Assembly: GCA_021292165.1 (NCBI GenBank)
Contig: CM037876.1
Span: 316,538,776-316,602,775 of the forward strand
From: Shinisaurus crocodilurus
Lineage: Eukaryota > Chordata > Lepidosauria > Squamata > Shinisauridae
DNA: 64,000 bases
Direction of reading: 5' to 3'
Shown one piece after another: positions 43,338 through 54,385 of this stretch. The notes beneath the pieces were generated by a model. It saw nothing but the letters and a program-made list of their open reading frames with translations, ran no database searches and was not told the DNA's origin. The position numbers were made by a program, and so were the translations under genes. How positions within the stretch are numbered: the first letter of the stretch is position 1; each line of letters opens with the position of its first letter.

Positions 43338-44395
43338 ACTGTTTGAGAATGGCACACTGGACTTCTCTTGCTTTTCTAATAACCGGCCTACTTCAAGCAT
43401 TGATACATTTGAGCCCTGTGTTTGCATTGTTCCGCATGCAGTTAATTACACCTGACTCTTTGCTTAGCAATGAGAGACGGCGTTAACAAGGTTTGCGTGC
43501 CGTTATTCTCCAAATGCCATTAGGGCGGCTGCCTTTTATAGATTTCATTTTTATTACATGCACCGCTAATGAAGGCATAATGCGATTATGATGGACCGAG
43601 TCCAAGGGAAATTGTTGTCAATTGGGTTTGGCACGAAATAATAAATTGCCTTTGGATTGAGTGGTAGGTTTGGGGAATAAAAGGAGGGACCTTTTAAAGC
43701 ATCAAAATAAGGTCCGGTTATAAGTGGAACAAGGAAATGAGATTTAACAGGAGCAAATCAATTTGTGGTATAAACTAATATAATAGCAATATACAAGCTG
43801 GGACTCAAAAATGGGGAAATATATGCAGTGTTTTATATTGAACTTTGCAGAGGAAATTCGTTAAACATATTAGCAGCTTCCTTCCCTCCTGGAATTATTT
43901 TAAAGTGTGTGTGTGTGTGTGTTGCAAGTGAGCAATCACTTTATAATGATTTTATAATCAACAAAAACAAACGTTGAATCAGTCTGCTAAGTGGGGCAGG
44001 TGGTGGTGGGAATCACCCCTAAACACCTGCTCCAAGACAGAGAGTTGCTGGGTCTGAAAAGCCGTAAGCACTTCAAAAGCTCGCCCAGGACTCCAGGGAC
44101 AGGACATCACGGTAAAAAATATGCCTTGACTATACCACTTCAGAGTGCAGGTGGGCAAAATCTAAGTTTTATTATGTCAAACTTAAAAAAAAAAAAAAAA
44201 AACCCAGAAAAAAAACGCTCCCTAACCATAGAAAATAAGATGTGAATGAAAATTTTTCATTTCTTACCCTTTGTTCTTGCATGATAGGGTTTTTGTTCTT
44301 TGTTTGTTTTTAAAATAGTTGGGGATTCCCCCCCCCCCATGGGAGAGCATTAAACATGCAAACTGCCCCATTTGTAGTCTGCAGTGGTGCGGTCC
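43338..44395. other. Intron, AT-rich; possible conserved noncoding DNA
   Basis: 43440-43760 shows no repeat similarity and has a composition like developmental noncoding elements (inference). (TG)n at 43907-43922, A-run at 44186-44201. Confidence 0.4.
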
Positions 44396-44540
44396 TAAGA
44401 ACATAAGAAGAGCCACGCCGGATCAGACCAAGTGTCCAGCACCGAGTCCAGCATTCTGCCCTTCACAAGCTGCTCCAGAGGCAGTTCTTCCATGCAATCT
44501 CTGCCCTGCTGTTTCCGGAGAAAAAAGCCCTCGTTCTGGG
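44396..44540 (+). mobile_element. CR1/SINE-like fragment
   Basis: AAGAACATAAGAAGAGCCAC and GGATCAGACCAAGTGTCCAG match the start of the element at 63801. Confidence 0.5.
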
Positions 44541-45453
44541 GGCTACCGCAGAGCACTGCAAGTGCAAGCAGACTTGTGCAGGCGTCAGCGTTTCGCCCGC
44601 CCCGCAGCCACCACAACTTGTTATGGAATCTCACTCTCCGCTAATGCTGATGACTCTCGCTTTCCCCACTGTGGCAGTAATAGCTGCTAATCAACTTGTA
44701 ATGCAGTAATCACAACTCCAGGCAATGGCAGTGCAAAGTATGTGAAAATAAATAAATAAGTCACATAAATCAAGAGAGAGCCAGCCAGTCATTTCTTTTA
44801 TTCCCCCCCCCCCCCGTTCCCCTACCTCCCCAGCTTGGCATCTCTCTGACGTCCCTCTAGCTGGGTTACAAAGCTGGGGGGACAGGGAGCTCCCGGTGAG
44901 TAAGCAACACACACACACACACACACGTGCATTTGCACACGAAGGGGGGAAAGATAACAAAGGAAAATGGTGGATGCTTTTGGTTTGTGAAAGCTGATCA
45001 TAATCGGAGGGGGAAAGCTGAACATTAGCTAAGCTTGGAACAGGAAAGGCAGTCCTATAGAATTCAAGATCACCAAGTCAAGTTCCACAATGGCATTCTG
45101 ATCGGGGCCTCTGCTCGGATTCACTTGACCGGGAGCAGAGAAGCCTCTGTGTGGTCGGGCAACTGAGTGGGCGGCTACAGGGGCAGTTGTGCGCATGCGC
45201 TGTGTTTCACTGTGGAACTGGTTTTCAGTCGGCGTAACTCCATAGCCCTTGCACCTATCCTGCTGAACGCCTGCAGGTGTATTGCCTGGTATATGTGTCA
45301 TTTTTCGTACAAATTGCCTCAAAAAACAAGGCGGGGGGGGAGAGGACACAAATACCTGCCTCCCACCCCTCAAAAATTGGAGAACGAACTCCCCTTCCAC
45401 ATGAACCGCTGCACTGTCCTTCTGAAACATTGCAGGTTTCTTATGTGGAGACC
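44541..45453. other. Intron, mostly unique
   Basis: Poly-C at about 44803-44815, (CA)n at 44908-44927. No exon recognised. Confidence 0.4.
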
Positions 45454-45461
45454 CTCTAGGC

Positions 45462-45596
45462 CAGCGTTCTCCAACCTTGGGTCCCCAGATGTTTTTGGCC
45501 TACAACTCCCAGCACGCCCCAGCCAGCTACGCTGGCTGGGGCATGCTGGGAGTTGTAGGCCAAAAACATCTGGGGACCCAAGGTTGGAGAACACTG
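45462..45596. mobile_element. Palindromic hAT MITE (copy 7, 135 bp)
   Basis: 66-base arms with two mismatches, loop TAC. Flanks CTCTAGGC and GCCTAGGC match at 6 of 8. Confidence 0.9.
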
Positions 45597-45604
45597 GCCT
45601 AGGC

Positions 45605-45859
45605 TATCCATCATTTTCAGAACAATGGTCCACAAGGAATATAGGGGGATAAGCGTGTCCTCTTCGGGACAGCCTCAAAATATCAAGGCTGGTCTTGCAT
45701 TAAAACCCCGTCACCAGCTCCTCTGAAATTTGGCAGGCTCGATCCCTTCAGAAGGAGCAAGCATGCAAGCATCATCCAATTCTGCAAAGAAATGACATCA
45801 TTATAATCAATTCCTTTAAAAAAAAAAATCAAAATATGATGGTGTATAGCACAAAAATT
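45605..45859. other. Intron, unique sequence
   Basis: Nothing recognised. Confidence 0.4.
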
Positions 45860-46395
45860 AGGAATGTGCAGGTCAGCAAAACTCAAGTTCATCAAAGTTA
45901 GGGAGGAGTCTGTTAGGGGGGTGAAAATCCATCGGATTTTCATAATTCCCCCCCCAGCCCCCATATTCTGTTCTGTTGGCCGCGTGCTGGAGCCGACTCG
46001 CTGCGGGTCGAGCCAGCTTGCGAACTTCCATCTGTAAGACGGACCGCGATTTGCGTATTTATTTATTTTTTCTAACTGCCAATGAAGTTTTGTTTTCAGG
46101 TGCTGGTATGTGCAAAAACAGCTATTTTCGCACAAATCCACACCTGAAAACCATGTGGACCTAGCACGATTTGTACAAATTGTGCAAGTCATGTTAAAAC
46201 CACGTGCTTTTCAGGGCCTGGTTTGTGAAAGTTCCATTCGTGGTTAAAAAAAAAAAACGCAAATCACGGTCTGTCTTACAGATGGCAGTCTGTGAAAGAA
46301 AGAAAAAAAATCAACTTGGCCCGCTTCCAGGCATTGGATCGAAAGTGGGCAGGAAATCCAATGAGCTCAAATGAGCTGGATTTCCCTGTTTTGGT
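45860..46395. mobile_element. Foldback MITE of the TAGGGATG superfamily
   Basis: Starts near TTAGGAATGTGCAGG and ends near GGTACATCCTT. Arms 46028-46055 and 46258-46285 (CCATCTGTAAGAC...GATTTGCG) pair at 26 of 28 positions. Inner words (GCACGATTTGTACAAATTG) are again self-complementary. Confidence 0.5.
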
Positions 46396-46419
46396 ACATC
46401 CTTCCGTCTCATGTCTATA

Positions 46420-47095
46420 TCAGGTTGAGAACTTTGATTTTTGTCTACGGATGTAACCGTGAGTCTCAGGGGGGCTCCAACATGATCCACGCCGCGCCGT
46501 GGAAAGGAGCTTCATTTCCCTGGCATGCCAGTTCTGGTTCCCCCGGTGCTGGGCTTTTAGCGTAAAAACCAGGGCAACCCAGCTTGAAACGGCTGCGATT
46601 TGCAACCCGTTTTAAGCTGGGTTGACCTGGTTTTTACGCTAAAAACGCAGTGCCAGGGAACCCGTTGCATCACTTCCGGTTCCCCGGCACTGCAAGCGGC
46701 GTGAGCGCGGCGAGAGTGGGCGGGGGGTGCTCCGGAGCACCCCCCCATGCAGGTAAGCTCCCCGCTCAATTTATATCCCTGGTATTTTTACACAAAAATT
46801 CATGAGTATTTTCGTGTGTATTTTTCCAAATGTAGTAATGTACACATTAATTGTACACATATTTGAAATGTACATTTTCCCATTGATTAAAGCATGATTG
46901 TGCACACATTTCGAATGTATGCATGATGTCAAATGCGTTTTGGGGTAGGGGGTCCAAAAATCACACTGCTAGCTTGGAAATGCATGGACTTTGACCGCAT
47001 ATTGCGTTTGAGTCCATGTTTGGTCTGGGGGAGGTGCAAACTGGGTAATCCTGAACAAAAACGAACTGAAACAAATTTCTCATACATCGTTAATT
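46420..47095. mobile_element. One or two TAGGGATG-family MITEs with internal hairpin
   Basis: 46554-46592 pairs with 46606-46648 around GCGTAAAAACCAGG. The GCTCCGGAGCACCC block is shared with 13065. 46780-47095 matches the interior and right end (TTTCTCATACATCG) of the 10465 family. Confidence 0.5.
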
Positions 47096-47684
47096 AAAAC
47101 AACAACTCACCACCTATTTTTATGGCATTTGGCAGGTGCATTTTCCAAATCTCAGCTTCAGTTCAATTCCTGTGTTGAAGCGGATTGCCTCAAAGTTGGT
47201 CTGTGCAGAATCAGGCTATTTCCAGAAGCACCAAATTGGGGACTCCAAGTCGAATCTGGGGGTTGGTTCACACCTCTTCCAACATGATTACAAACATAAT
47301 CATGCAGCTCAGCAGGATGGAAGCTGACTGGTAAGCTAAATAACCATTGCTCCAAAACACAGTTCCTCTTTTCCATGGATCCTAAATGGCTTTGGGTCAT
47401 TAACTGTTGGTCATTTTGAACACTTTGGTAAATTACTTGAATTTCTGTTTTTCAGCACCATGTTGCATCATGATTGACGCCAGGGAAGATGCTGATAATT
47501 TCATCCATTAAGCGGTCCATTAGTCGTCATGGAAACTATCTCCCACACTCCCCACCCACCCATCCAAAAAATATATGCAGGCATTAATCCAGCCTTGGTG
47601 CCCCTGTTAAACAAGTTCCAGTGCCCGCTGATTCAAAGCCCTTGATCCTTTCCAGAGCCAGGAGAATTCCCAGCAGTGCAAAAT

Positions 47685-47717
<33 letters not shown>

Positions 47718-47923
47718 CTGTGTGTGTTCAGGGTTGTAGAGTACTGGAGAATAAACTTCTCTTACACTTGAAAGAGAAATAAAATCTAAACAATTCTGCT
47801 TTTAACTATATATTTTTTAAGAGTATAGTTATTTTCTTTAACCCGGATGGGGCTCCTGTGTCTTACACTCAGAAATTCAACATATACAATCTTCCCCTTA
47901 ACTGTACATGTATGTGACGGATA
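47096..47923. other. Intron, unique sequence
   Basis: (TG)n at 47685-47727. No exon recognised. Confidence 0.4.
47685..47727. repeat. (TG)n microsatellite
   Basis: Long TG run with one interruption. Confidence 0.9.
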
Positions 47924-47931
47924 GCCACACC

Positions 47932-48077
47932 CAGGGCTTTTTTTCTGGTGGAACTCACAGGAACTGAGTTCCAGCACCTTTTCTTCTATTAATTGCATTA
48001 CAATTTAATCGCCATCTACTCCCGAGGAAATGTAATCCAAGAGTTCCGGTACCTTTTTCTCCAGAAAAAAAGCACTG
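47932..48077 (+). mobile_element. 146-bp hAT MITE, CAGGGCTTTTTTTCTGG family (copy 1)
   Basis: Imperfect inverted ends CAGGGCTTTTTTTCTGG and CCAGAAAAAAAGCACTG. Exact TSD GCCACACC at 47924-47931 and 48078-48085. Confidence 0.9.
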
Positions 48078-48249
48078 GCCACACCTGTTGAATTTCTGTC
48101 TGCCATGTGGCTGCCAGAAATGCAGGCGCTGTGAGAAGAAAAAGAGCTGGCAACCCTTCTAAACCACGTGTCCAGGTGATTCCATGATGAACATGGATTC
48201 CATGATGAACAGGGGCCACAAATGTAGGCTGGGCTTAGCAGCTAAGCTG

Positions 48250-48435
48250 CCTGGACAGGTGGTCCCAGGACATGGTCTGAAGGCACCTGACGCAGCCAGC
48301 TCGCTGAGGCTAAGCTGGTCTGAGGCTGCTCAGTGCCTGGATGGGAGACCACCTAGGAACCTCAACTGCTCCACCCGCCGTGTGTTCCATGATGGAAAAA
48401 CGGTGGGGTACAAATGTAACAAACAGACTGATTGT
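48250..48435 (+). mobile_element. 5S rRNA-derived SINE
   Basis: GAGGCTAAGCTGGTCTGAGG and GCCTGGATGGGAGACCACCT follow the 3' half of 5S rRNA, including the box A-like AGCTAAGC region (here GGCTAAGC) and the box C TGGATGGGAGACC. The head is fused to a non-5S body ending GGTGGGGTACAAATGTAAC, a LINE-like tail. This is a retroposon, not a functional 5S gene. Confidence 0.75.
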
Positions 48436-48439
48436 GAAG

Positions 48440-49139
48440 CTGCTGGAAGGGGGTACTTCCTTCAGCCTGTTACCTGTCATACCCAGGCTGTCTCAGCAGC
48501 CTGTGCTTTGCCCTCACCAGAATCCTCTGCTGCACACCGGAAGGCCTGAGGGCTGCGGCTCACGACACAAACCTGTGCCACCAACATGTGAATTTCTCCC
48601 GGTTGCACTTAAGCCTCCAAGTATGGTCTCAACAACTCCCTAGCGCCCACGTGTTGATGGGGGGCAACCATACCATTACTGGGGGATAGACAGCACAGAA
48701 TGAGACATGGCGACTTCCTCGACTGTTTCTGTGGCCATTTTCACCGCGTACAGCAGGCATCACACTTCCTAGCTGGTGCCAACCTATAAAACTGTTCACA
48801 GCGGCAATTTCTGAAGGAGCACCTCTTCCAGTCTACTCCTATCCAACCCCCAGGACCACCAGTGGAGGCCCTGCTCCAGGCACCCTTGCATGCCAAGGGA
48901 GGTCTGCCTGGTGCCTGCATTGTTATATTCTCAGCACCGGGCAAAGACCTTTTTTTTTTTAATCATCTCAGACCTTTCAGTCCTCTCTATATTTCTGCTG
49001 CCACACTGTATCTTTAAGACCACCTTGTACTTATAACAAACGAACGAGCGAGCAGACGACTTGCCCAAGACCTTCACGGGCTGAGTGGGAAATCGGAATT
49101 CAGGGCTCCAACATTTAATCCCACTTCACTGGGTTTTTT
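48440..49139. other. Intron, unique sequence
   Basis: T-run at 48951-48960. Nothing recognised. Confidence 0.4.
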
Positions 49140-49290
49140 TAGAGCATTGAAAGTTCTTTACATATATTCTTGTAACCCTTACAACAGCCCTGTAAGGTGG
49201 AAGACAGTATTATGACACCCACATGGCAGAGAAAGGGGCTGAGTCCAAGAGGGACAGCAACTTGACGGCAGAGGTGAGAGCCAAGGCAGA
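49140..49290. mobile_element. MIR/L2-like ancient SINE fragment
   Basis: AAAGTTCTTTACATATATTC, ACAACAGCCCTGTAAGGTGG and CATGGCAGAGAAAGGGGCTG follow the MIR core layout. Confidence 0.45.
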
Positions 49291-51345
49291 GGCGTCATGA
49301 TTGGCGGCTCAGCCTCCTGAACACTCTCCGACACCAGCTTGTTTTCCTCATCAGTGGCTCTTTTACAAAGCAATCATCTCCGGAAAAAAGTTAGTATCTC
49401 CCCTCATTTTGCTGTGAAGCGGGGGAGGGGGGAGGAAGATAGAGAGGCAGAGATGATCAACATGTGAGCTTGAGCGGGAGAGAAATCCATAAACTGGTAA
49501 AATGAACTGAAATCAATTTTCCTTCCAGGGTCCAAGACGAGAAAATAGAGATTTGAGGGGAGATAACACACCATGCAGCGTGCCGGAGACACACACAATA
49601 TGCTTGTTTTGCCAAGCAGTTGATATAGTGGCCAACAGAGTCTCCTTAACTGCTTAAGGAAGTCCCTGCATGTGCCACATAAAATGCGTACTGTCATCAT
49701 TCGATGTATCTGAAGCTGTTTGGAAAGCAAAGGGCTGCAGTCCGATGCCCGAGGGTTTTAATCGTCAAGAATTCAATGAAACATTCTGATCCTAAACCAT
49801 GTGGATCAGAGAGCAGTTATGGAATGGAGCTTGAACTTCCTAAAGGTTGAAAGTGCAGTTCTCAGCAGTTTAAATGTAGCAACACATGCATTTTAATTTT
49901 TTTTTTGGGGGGGGGAGACATATTTAACTATGCATTTTGAGAGAAAATGTGTTTTAAAAACCCACGGATTTAGAACTTTTCTGCGCGAGGCATTTACGGT
50001 GCACTCGTGATTCCTCACTCAAGGTAGCTTGCAGGTGCTTTACACGATGTCGTCCTCCTCTGGAGCCTCTCCCGTGCTTTGCGACCATTTCCATGGCTTT
50101 TTTTTTAGATCGAGGAAAGTCTGGTATTATTTAGAAATCGCTCCATGTGAAACTCGTGCATTTCTGCAATTCCGCTATACCACAGCGCCACCTTCTGGTT
50201 GTGTTAAGGAACATATAGAAAGGCAGAGAAAGAAAGAAAGAAAGAAAGAAAAAAAGCTCAGGGGGGAAAAAACGTGTGTAAAGGAGCCTATCTTAATCCC
50301 GCAAAGAATCCAGAAACAGAAGCCTCATTGAAGTGGTGGGTTAAAAGCCACTTCAGGTAGAGAAGCCCTTATTGGATGGAACAGAATCATGGGTGACTGG
50401 TACCTGGAGAAGCCGCAGAGAGGCTGGGAACATTCATCCATTTCATTCATTCATTTATTTCATTTCTATACCGCCCCACAGCCGAAGCTCTCTCCATCCT
50501 GAAGTTCCTCTCCATCCTGACTTCTTTCTCAGATGGACAGGGTTGGTTCAGAGGAAGCTTGTGATACCGTGGTCTAGCCCTCCATCTAATACTAATGCTA
50601 GATACCTCTGCATCCAACACCTTTGATACTGTGGCAGCTGTATGAAATCTGGCTGCCATTTCCTGCATTTTTGGGGAATTTGCTGCTGGTTATATTAGTT
50701 TAGTAATATCTGCCTGCCCTGGAAAGTTTTATCATATCTGTCTCTGGCTTATGTTGTGTTCTAATGATGAATGCTGCCTATTTTGTAATGAATTTAAAAT
50801 GTGATAATGTCAGTATAACCAAAATGAACTGTTTGACTGAACTGCTACATTATGTTTTGAAATGAATTGGCACGAGGCTGTTTCCTGCAATGATGTTTTG
50901 ATAAGTACTGCTGTTCATGTGTTGTGAATCATTTGGGGGCACATCTATGAGGAAAAGAGTCATCCAAATTAAAATAACAACCATTATAATAACGCCGGCA
51001 GTATTAGATTTATGACGCCGTGACAAATTTGTCAGCCTTTAACGTGCCACAAGACTCTTCCCAGTTTAGCGTTAGATTGGTGTCACAGCCCTATAGTCCC
51101 TTACAAACACAGCGGGAGGTTGCATAGATGCAGCTGTGTGTAAGGATTCCGTGCATTCACTCGGGGACGCATAAGAAATTTGTTTCAGATTGTTTTTGCC
51201 GAAGGTTTACCCAGCCCACATTTCCTGGAAGCAAACCTGGACCTGAATGCAATCTGCAGTCACCGTCCATGCATTTCTGATCTTGCAATGCAGTTGCTAG
51301 AGGGGAGCCCCCGGGGTTCCCCAGATGGACATGCCCACTTCCCAT
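49291..51345. other. Intron, mostly unique
   Basis: (GAAA)n at 50229-50252. 50690-51080 is AT-rich, repeat-free and a candidate conserved noncoding stretch (inference). 51160-51300 has the TTTGTTTCAGATTGTTTTTG start of a TAGGGATG-family MITE fragment. Confidence 0.4.
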
Positions 51346-51410
51346 GGCCACACCCCCTTTCCCTTGGCCACACCCCCTTTCCCTTGGCCACACCCCCTTT
51401 CCCTTGGCCA
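51346..51410. repeat. 20-bp minisatellite, about 3.25 units
   Basis: Unit GGCCACACCCCCTTTCCCTT repeated without change. Confidence 0.9.
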
Positions 51411-51586
51411 CCAATTGTTTGGCGGTTTTCCAGGTTTGTGCAGCTTTCTCCTCCTCATTCTGATAGGTTGAAATGCCTCTTCTAAGGCTTAGTTACTGGC
51501 AGGAAGAGCTTTGGAGACAAAATATGTGGGTAGTTTTGGTGTTTCTGGTCCTACCCCTTTTGCCTTCGGGCCCAGCCAATGCTAGG

Positions 51587-51690
51587 GATATATGAGAAAT
51601 TTGCCTCAGTTCATTTTTATCAGGAATTACACAGTTTGCACCTTCCAGATCAAAAATCTGTGGTCGAAGTCTGCACATTACCAATATCCA
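51587..51690 (+). mobile_element. TAGGGATG-family MITE, 5' fragment
   Basis: TAGGGATATATGAGAAATTT and TCAGTTCATTTTTATCAGG match the 51981 copy; truncated. Confidence 0.65.
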
Positions 51691-51980
51691 GTGATGCAGA
51701 GATTTTAGCTTGTTGATGATTAATCCACAACAACTGTGGTTTTACAGAAGTCAGAACTCTCCTTCAAGCGCTGCATTAGATGTCCAAGTTGGGGCAGTGC
51801 CAACTCGCAATTGAGCTCCGCAGTGGGTTGGCAACTGATGTGCTGATCGTAGCTTGCTCCGGAGCTGCTGTGGGTATGGCTGAAGCGAGGATCCATCCCA
51901 GAGTTTAGATTCTGAGTTGTGCTGGGGTTATTTTTGTGCTGAACTTTTTTCTTCCTCTCTCATGACATATGAAGATAATT

Positions 51981-52375
51981 TAAGGATGTATGAGAAATTA
52001 ACTTTAGTTCATTTTTGACCAGTATTTACTCAGTTTGCACTTCCCCGGGCTGAACACAGACAGATGCTTTCTGCAGTCGAAGTCTGTACATTTCTGAGCT
52101 TGCGATGACTGATTTGAAGACCAAGATAATGTGTTTGACACTATACATACATATGAAAAATGCTCATGAAAAAATCTGCACTTTAGAAAAGTGTGCGCAG
52201 ATACGCTTTAATCAATGGGAGAAGAATGTGTACATTTCGAAGATGTGCAGAATTCATGCGTATATTTGGGAAAAAATACGGATAAAAATATGCACAGCTC
52301 ACAATCTGATTTGGACTTGAGAGATAATTCAGAGAACTTTGGCAAGCTTGAGTTCTGCTGAATCATAGATCCCTA
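51981..52375 (+). mobile_element. hAT-type MITE, TAGGGATG family
   Basis: TAAGGATGTATGAGAAATTA start, ATAGATCCCTA end, interior as in 10465. No matching TSD left. Confidence 0.7.
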
Positions 52376-53068
52376 CCCTGCCACTGGAATGCCCCCACCC
52401 CAAATGCTTCTCCGAAATTGAATTCAGGTCTCGGGCTGAAAGAGCTACTAGATCTGAGTGATCTGTGAGTGATCTGTGAGTGATCTGACTCACATCATGA
52501 CTTAGGGATGTGCAAAACCTGTCCTTTTACTTCCACAGGGTTTTCCTTTCTCCCCACCAGCCCAATGGTCCAGGATAACCAGATATTCTTGCTTTCATAA
52601 ACAAGAGACACATAGCATATGTGCCTTTAGATGCTGCTCGACACTTCCCAAATACAGATGCTGTTCATTGCTTTTGAGGTAATGAACATTCAGATGCTCA
52701 TGCTCAAAGATCAACATAGTAGAAGCCAAAGAGGCAAATTCAACCAAGGCTACTCTTCACTCAGTCAACCAGGTAAGAATGATACCAGCCCTGAGAAATG
52801 CTACCAAATTTCTTAATAAAGTCTCATTCAGAAGTCCTCTATGATTCTGGAATCTGTTTTCCCAGCTTGAATACATTTTCCCCAAAACAAAAATGAATAC
52901 AAATAAAAATTATATTGTGTGTGTATCCCTAATACCACTCCGCATTATAGCTAAGTGCAAATTCATTTTTTTTTAAAAAAAGGATCCAATTCTTTCCTGC
53001 AGCCCAATCTGAATAGGATCCAATGAGATTCTTGTCTTCTTCTTGTTGTTGTTGTTGTTGTTAATTTT
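52376..53068. other. Intron, unique sequence
   Basis: GTGAGTGATCTG tandem at about 52455-52490, (TTG)n at 53042-53062. Nothing else recognised. Confidence 0.4.
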
Positions 53069-53528
53069 AGGTCCAGCTGGCAACAACCACCGACGAAATG
53101 TTTTGAGAGCTGATTCAAATGCAGTTGGTCTGTCACCACCAGCTCAGATCCCATCAGTTTATACTTGAAATTTGGGGGTTTTTGCCCCAACGTGCATCAC
53201 TTTACACTTGCTTGTACTGAGCTGCATTTGCCATTTTGATGCCCATTCTCCCAGTTTGCCAGAGATCCTTTTGGGAGCTCCTCACAATCCCTTTTGTTTT
53301 CACCACCCTAAGCAATGTGGTATTGTCAGCAATGCAGTTCATCTGTGCAGAGTGTGAGGGAACATTGACCCTGGGGAGGATGCAACCATGTGCGTGTGTG
53401 CACGCATGCAGCCCCATACACATGGATTGTGTGAAGTAGTACAGTCCCAGGGGGACACTGCATGCTTCTCCTGAACATTTGAATCAGCTCTCGAAACATT
53501 TCATTGGTGGTTGTTGCCAGCTGGACCT
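53069..53528. repeat. 53-bp inverted repeats enclosing a CR1 RT fragment
   Basis: Arms 53069-53121 and 53476-53528 (AGGTCCAGCTGGCAACAACC ...) pair at 50 of 53 positions. Between them, 53125-53365 on the minus strand reads like the CR1 RT palm (ADNTTLLRVVKTK ... KLMGSELVVTDQ). Confidence 0.8.
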
Positions 53529-53590
53529 AGCGGACTCCATTGTGGCTTTGCAGTGTTGCTGCCTTATGAGTGCCTGAAAGCTGAGTGAGG

Positions 53591-54275
53591 AATCATAGAA
53601 TCATAGAATCATAGAAAAGTAGAGTTGGAAGGGGCCTACAAGGCCATCGAGTCCAACCCCCTGCTCAATGCAGGAATCCAGGTCAAAGCATCCCTGACAG
53701 ATGTCTGTCCAGCTGCACCTTGAATGCCTCCAGAGTGGGAGAGCCCACCACCTCCCTAGGTAGTAGGTTCCATTGTCTTATTGCTCTGACAGTCAGGAAT
53801 TTTTTCCTGATGTTTAGGTGGAATCTAGGTTCCTGTAACTTGAGCCCATTATTCCGTGTCCTGCAAACTGGGATGAACGAGAAGAGATCTTTGCCCTCCT
53901 CTGTGTGACATCCCTTCAAATACTGGAAGAGTGCGATCATATCTCCCCTCAGTCTCCTCTTCTGAAGGCTAAACATGCCCAGTTCTTTCAGTCTCTCCTC
54001 ATAGGGCCTTGTTTCCAGTCCCTTTATCATCCTTGTTGCCCTCCTCTGAACCCTCTCCAGTTTGTCTATGTCCTTCTTAAAGTGAGGTGCCCAGAACTGG
54101 ACGCAGTACTCAAGATGAGGCCTAACCAGTGCCGAGTAAAGGGGAATTATCACTTCCCGCGATTTGGAAGCTATACTTCTATTAATACAGCCCAAAATTG
54201 CATTTGCCTTCTTTGCAGCCACGTCGCATTGCTGGCTCATATTCAGTTTGTGATCTACCACAATTCCAAGATCCT
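53591..54275 (-). mobile_element. CR1-like LINE, RT carboxy-terminus and 3' end
   Basis: Longest CR1 copy here. A 192-codon open frame (53683-54261) holds [40 protein letters not shown] and [19 protein letters not shown], the CR1 RT thumb and carboxy-terminus. Terminus is the ATTCTATGAT repeat. The 5' side passes straight into (TCC)n. Confidence 0.9.
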
Positions 54276-54385
54276 CCTGCTCCTCCTCCTCCTCCTCCCC
54301 GTCCTCGTCCTCCTCGTCGTCATCGTCCTCCTCTTCCTCCTCCTCCTCCTCCTCCTCCTCCTCCTCCTCCTCCTCCTCTTCTTAA
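54272..54385. repeat. (TCC)n microsatellite
   Basis: Over 100 bases of TCC/TCG triplets at the 5' truncation point of the CR1 copy. Confidence 0.92.

Noticed and set aside
48290..48350. Functional 5S rRNA gene
   Set aside because: Only the 3' half matches 5S, with many substitutions, and it continues into a SINE tail.
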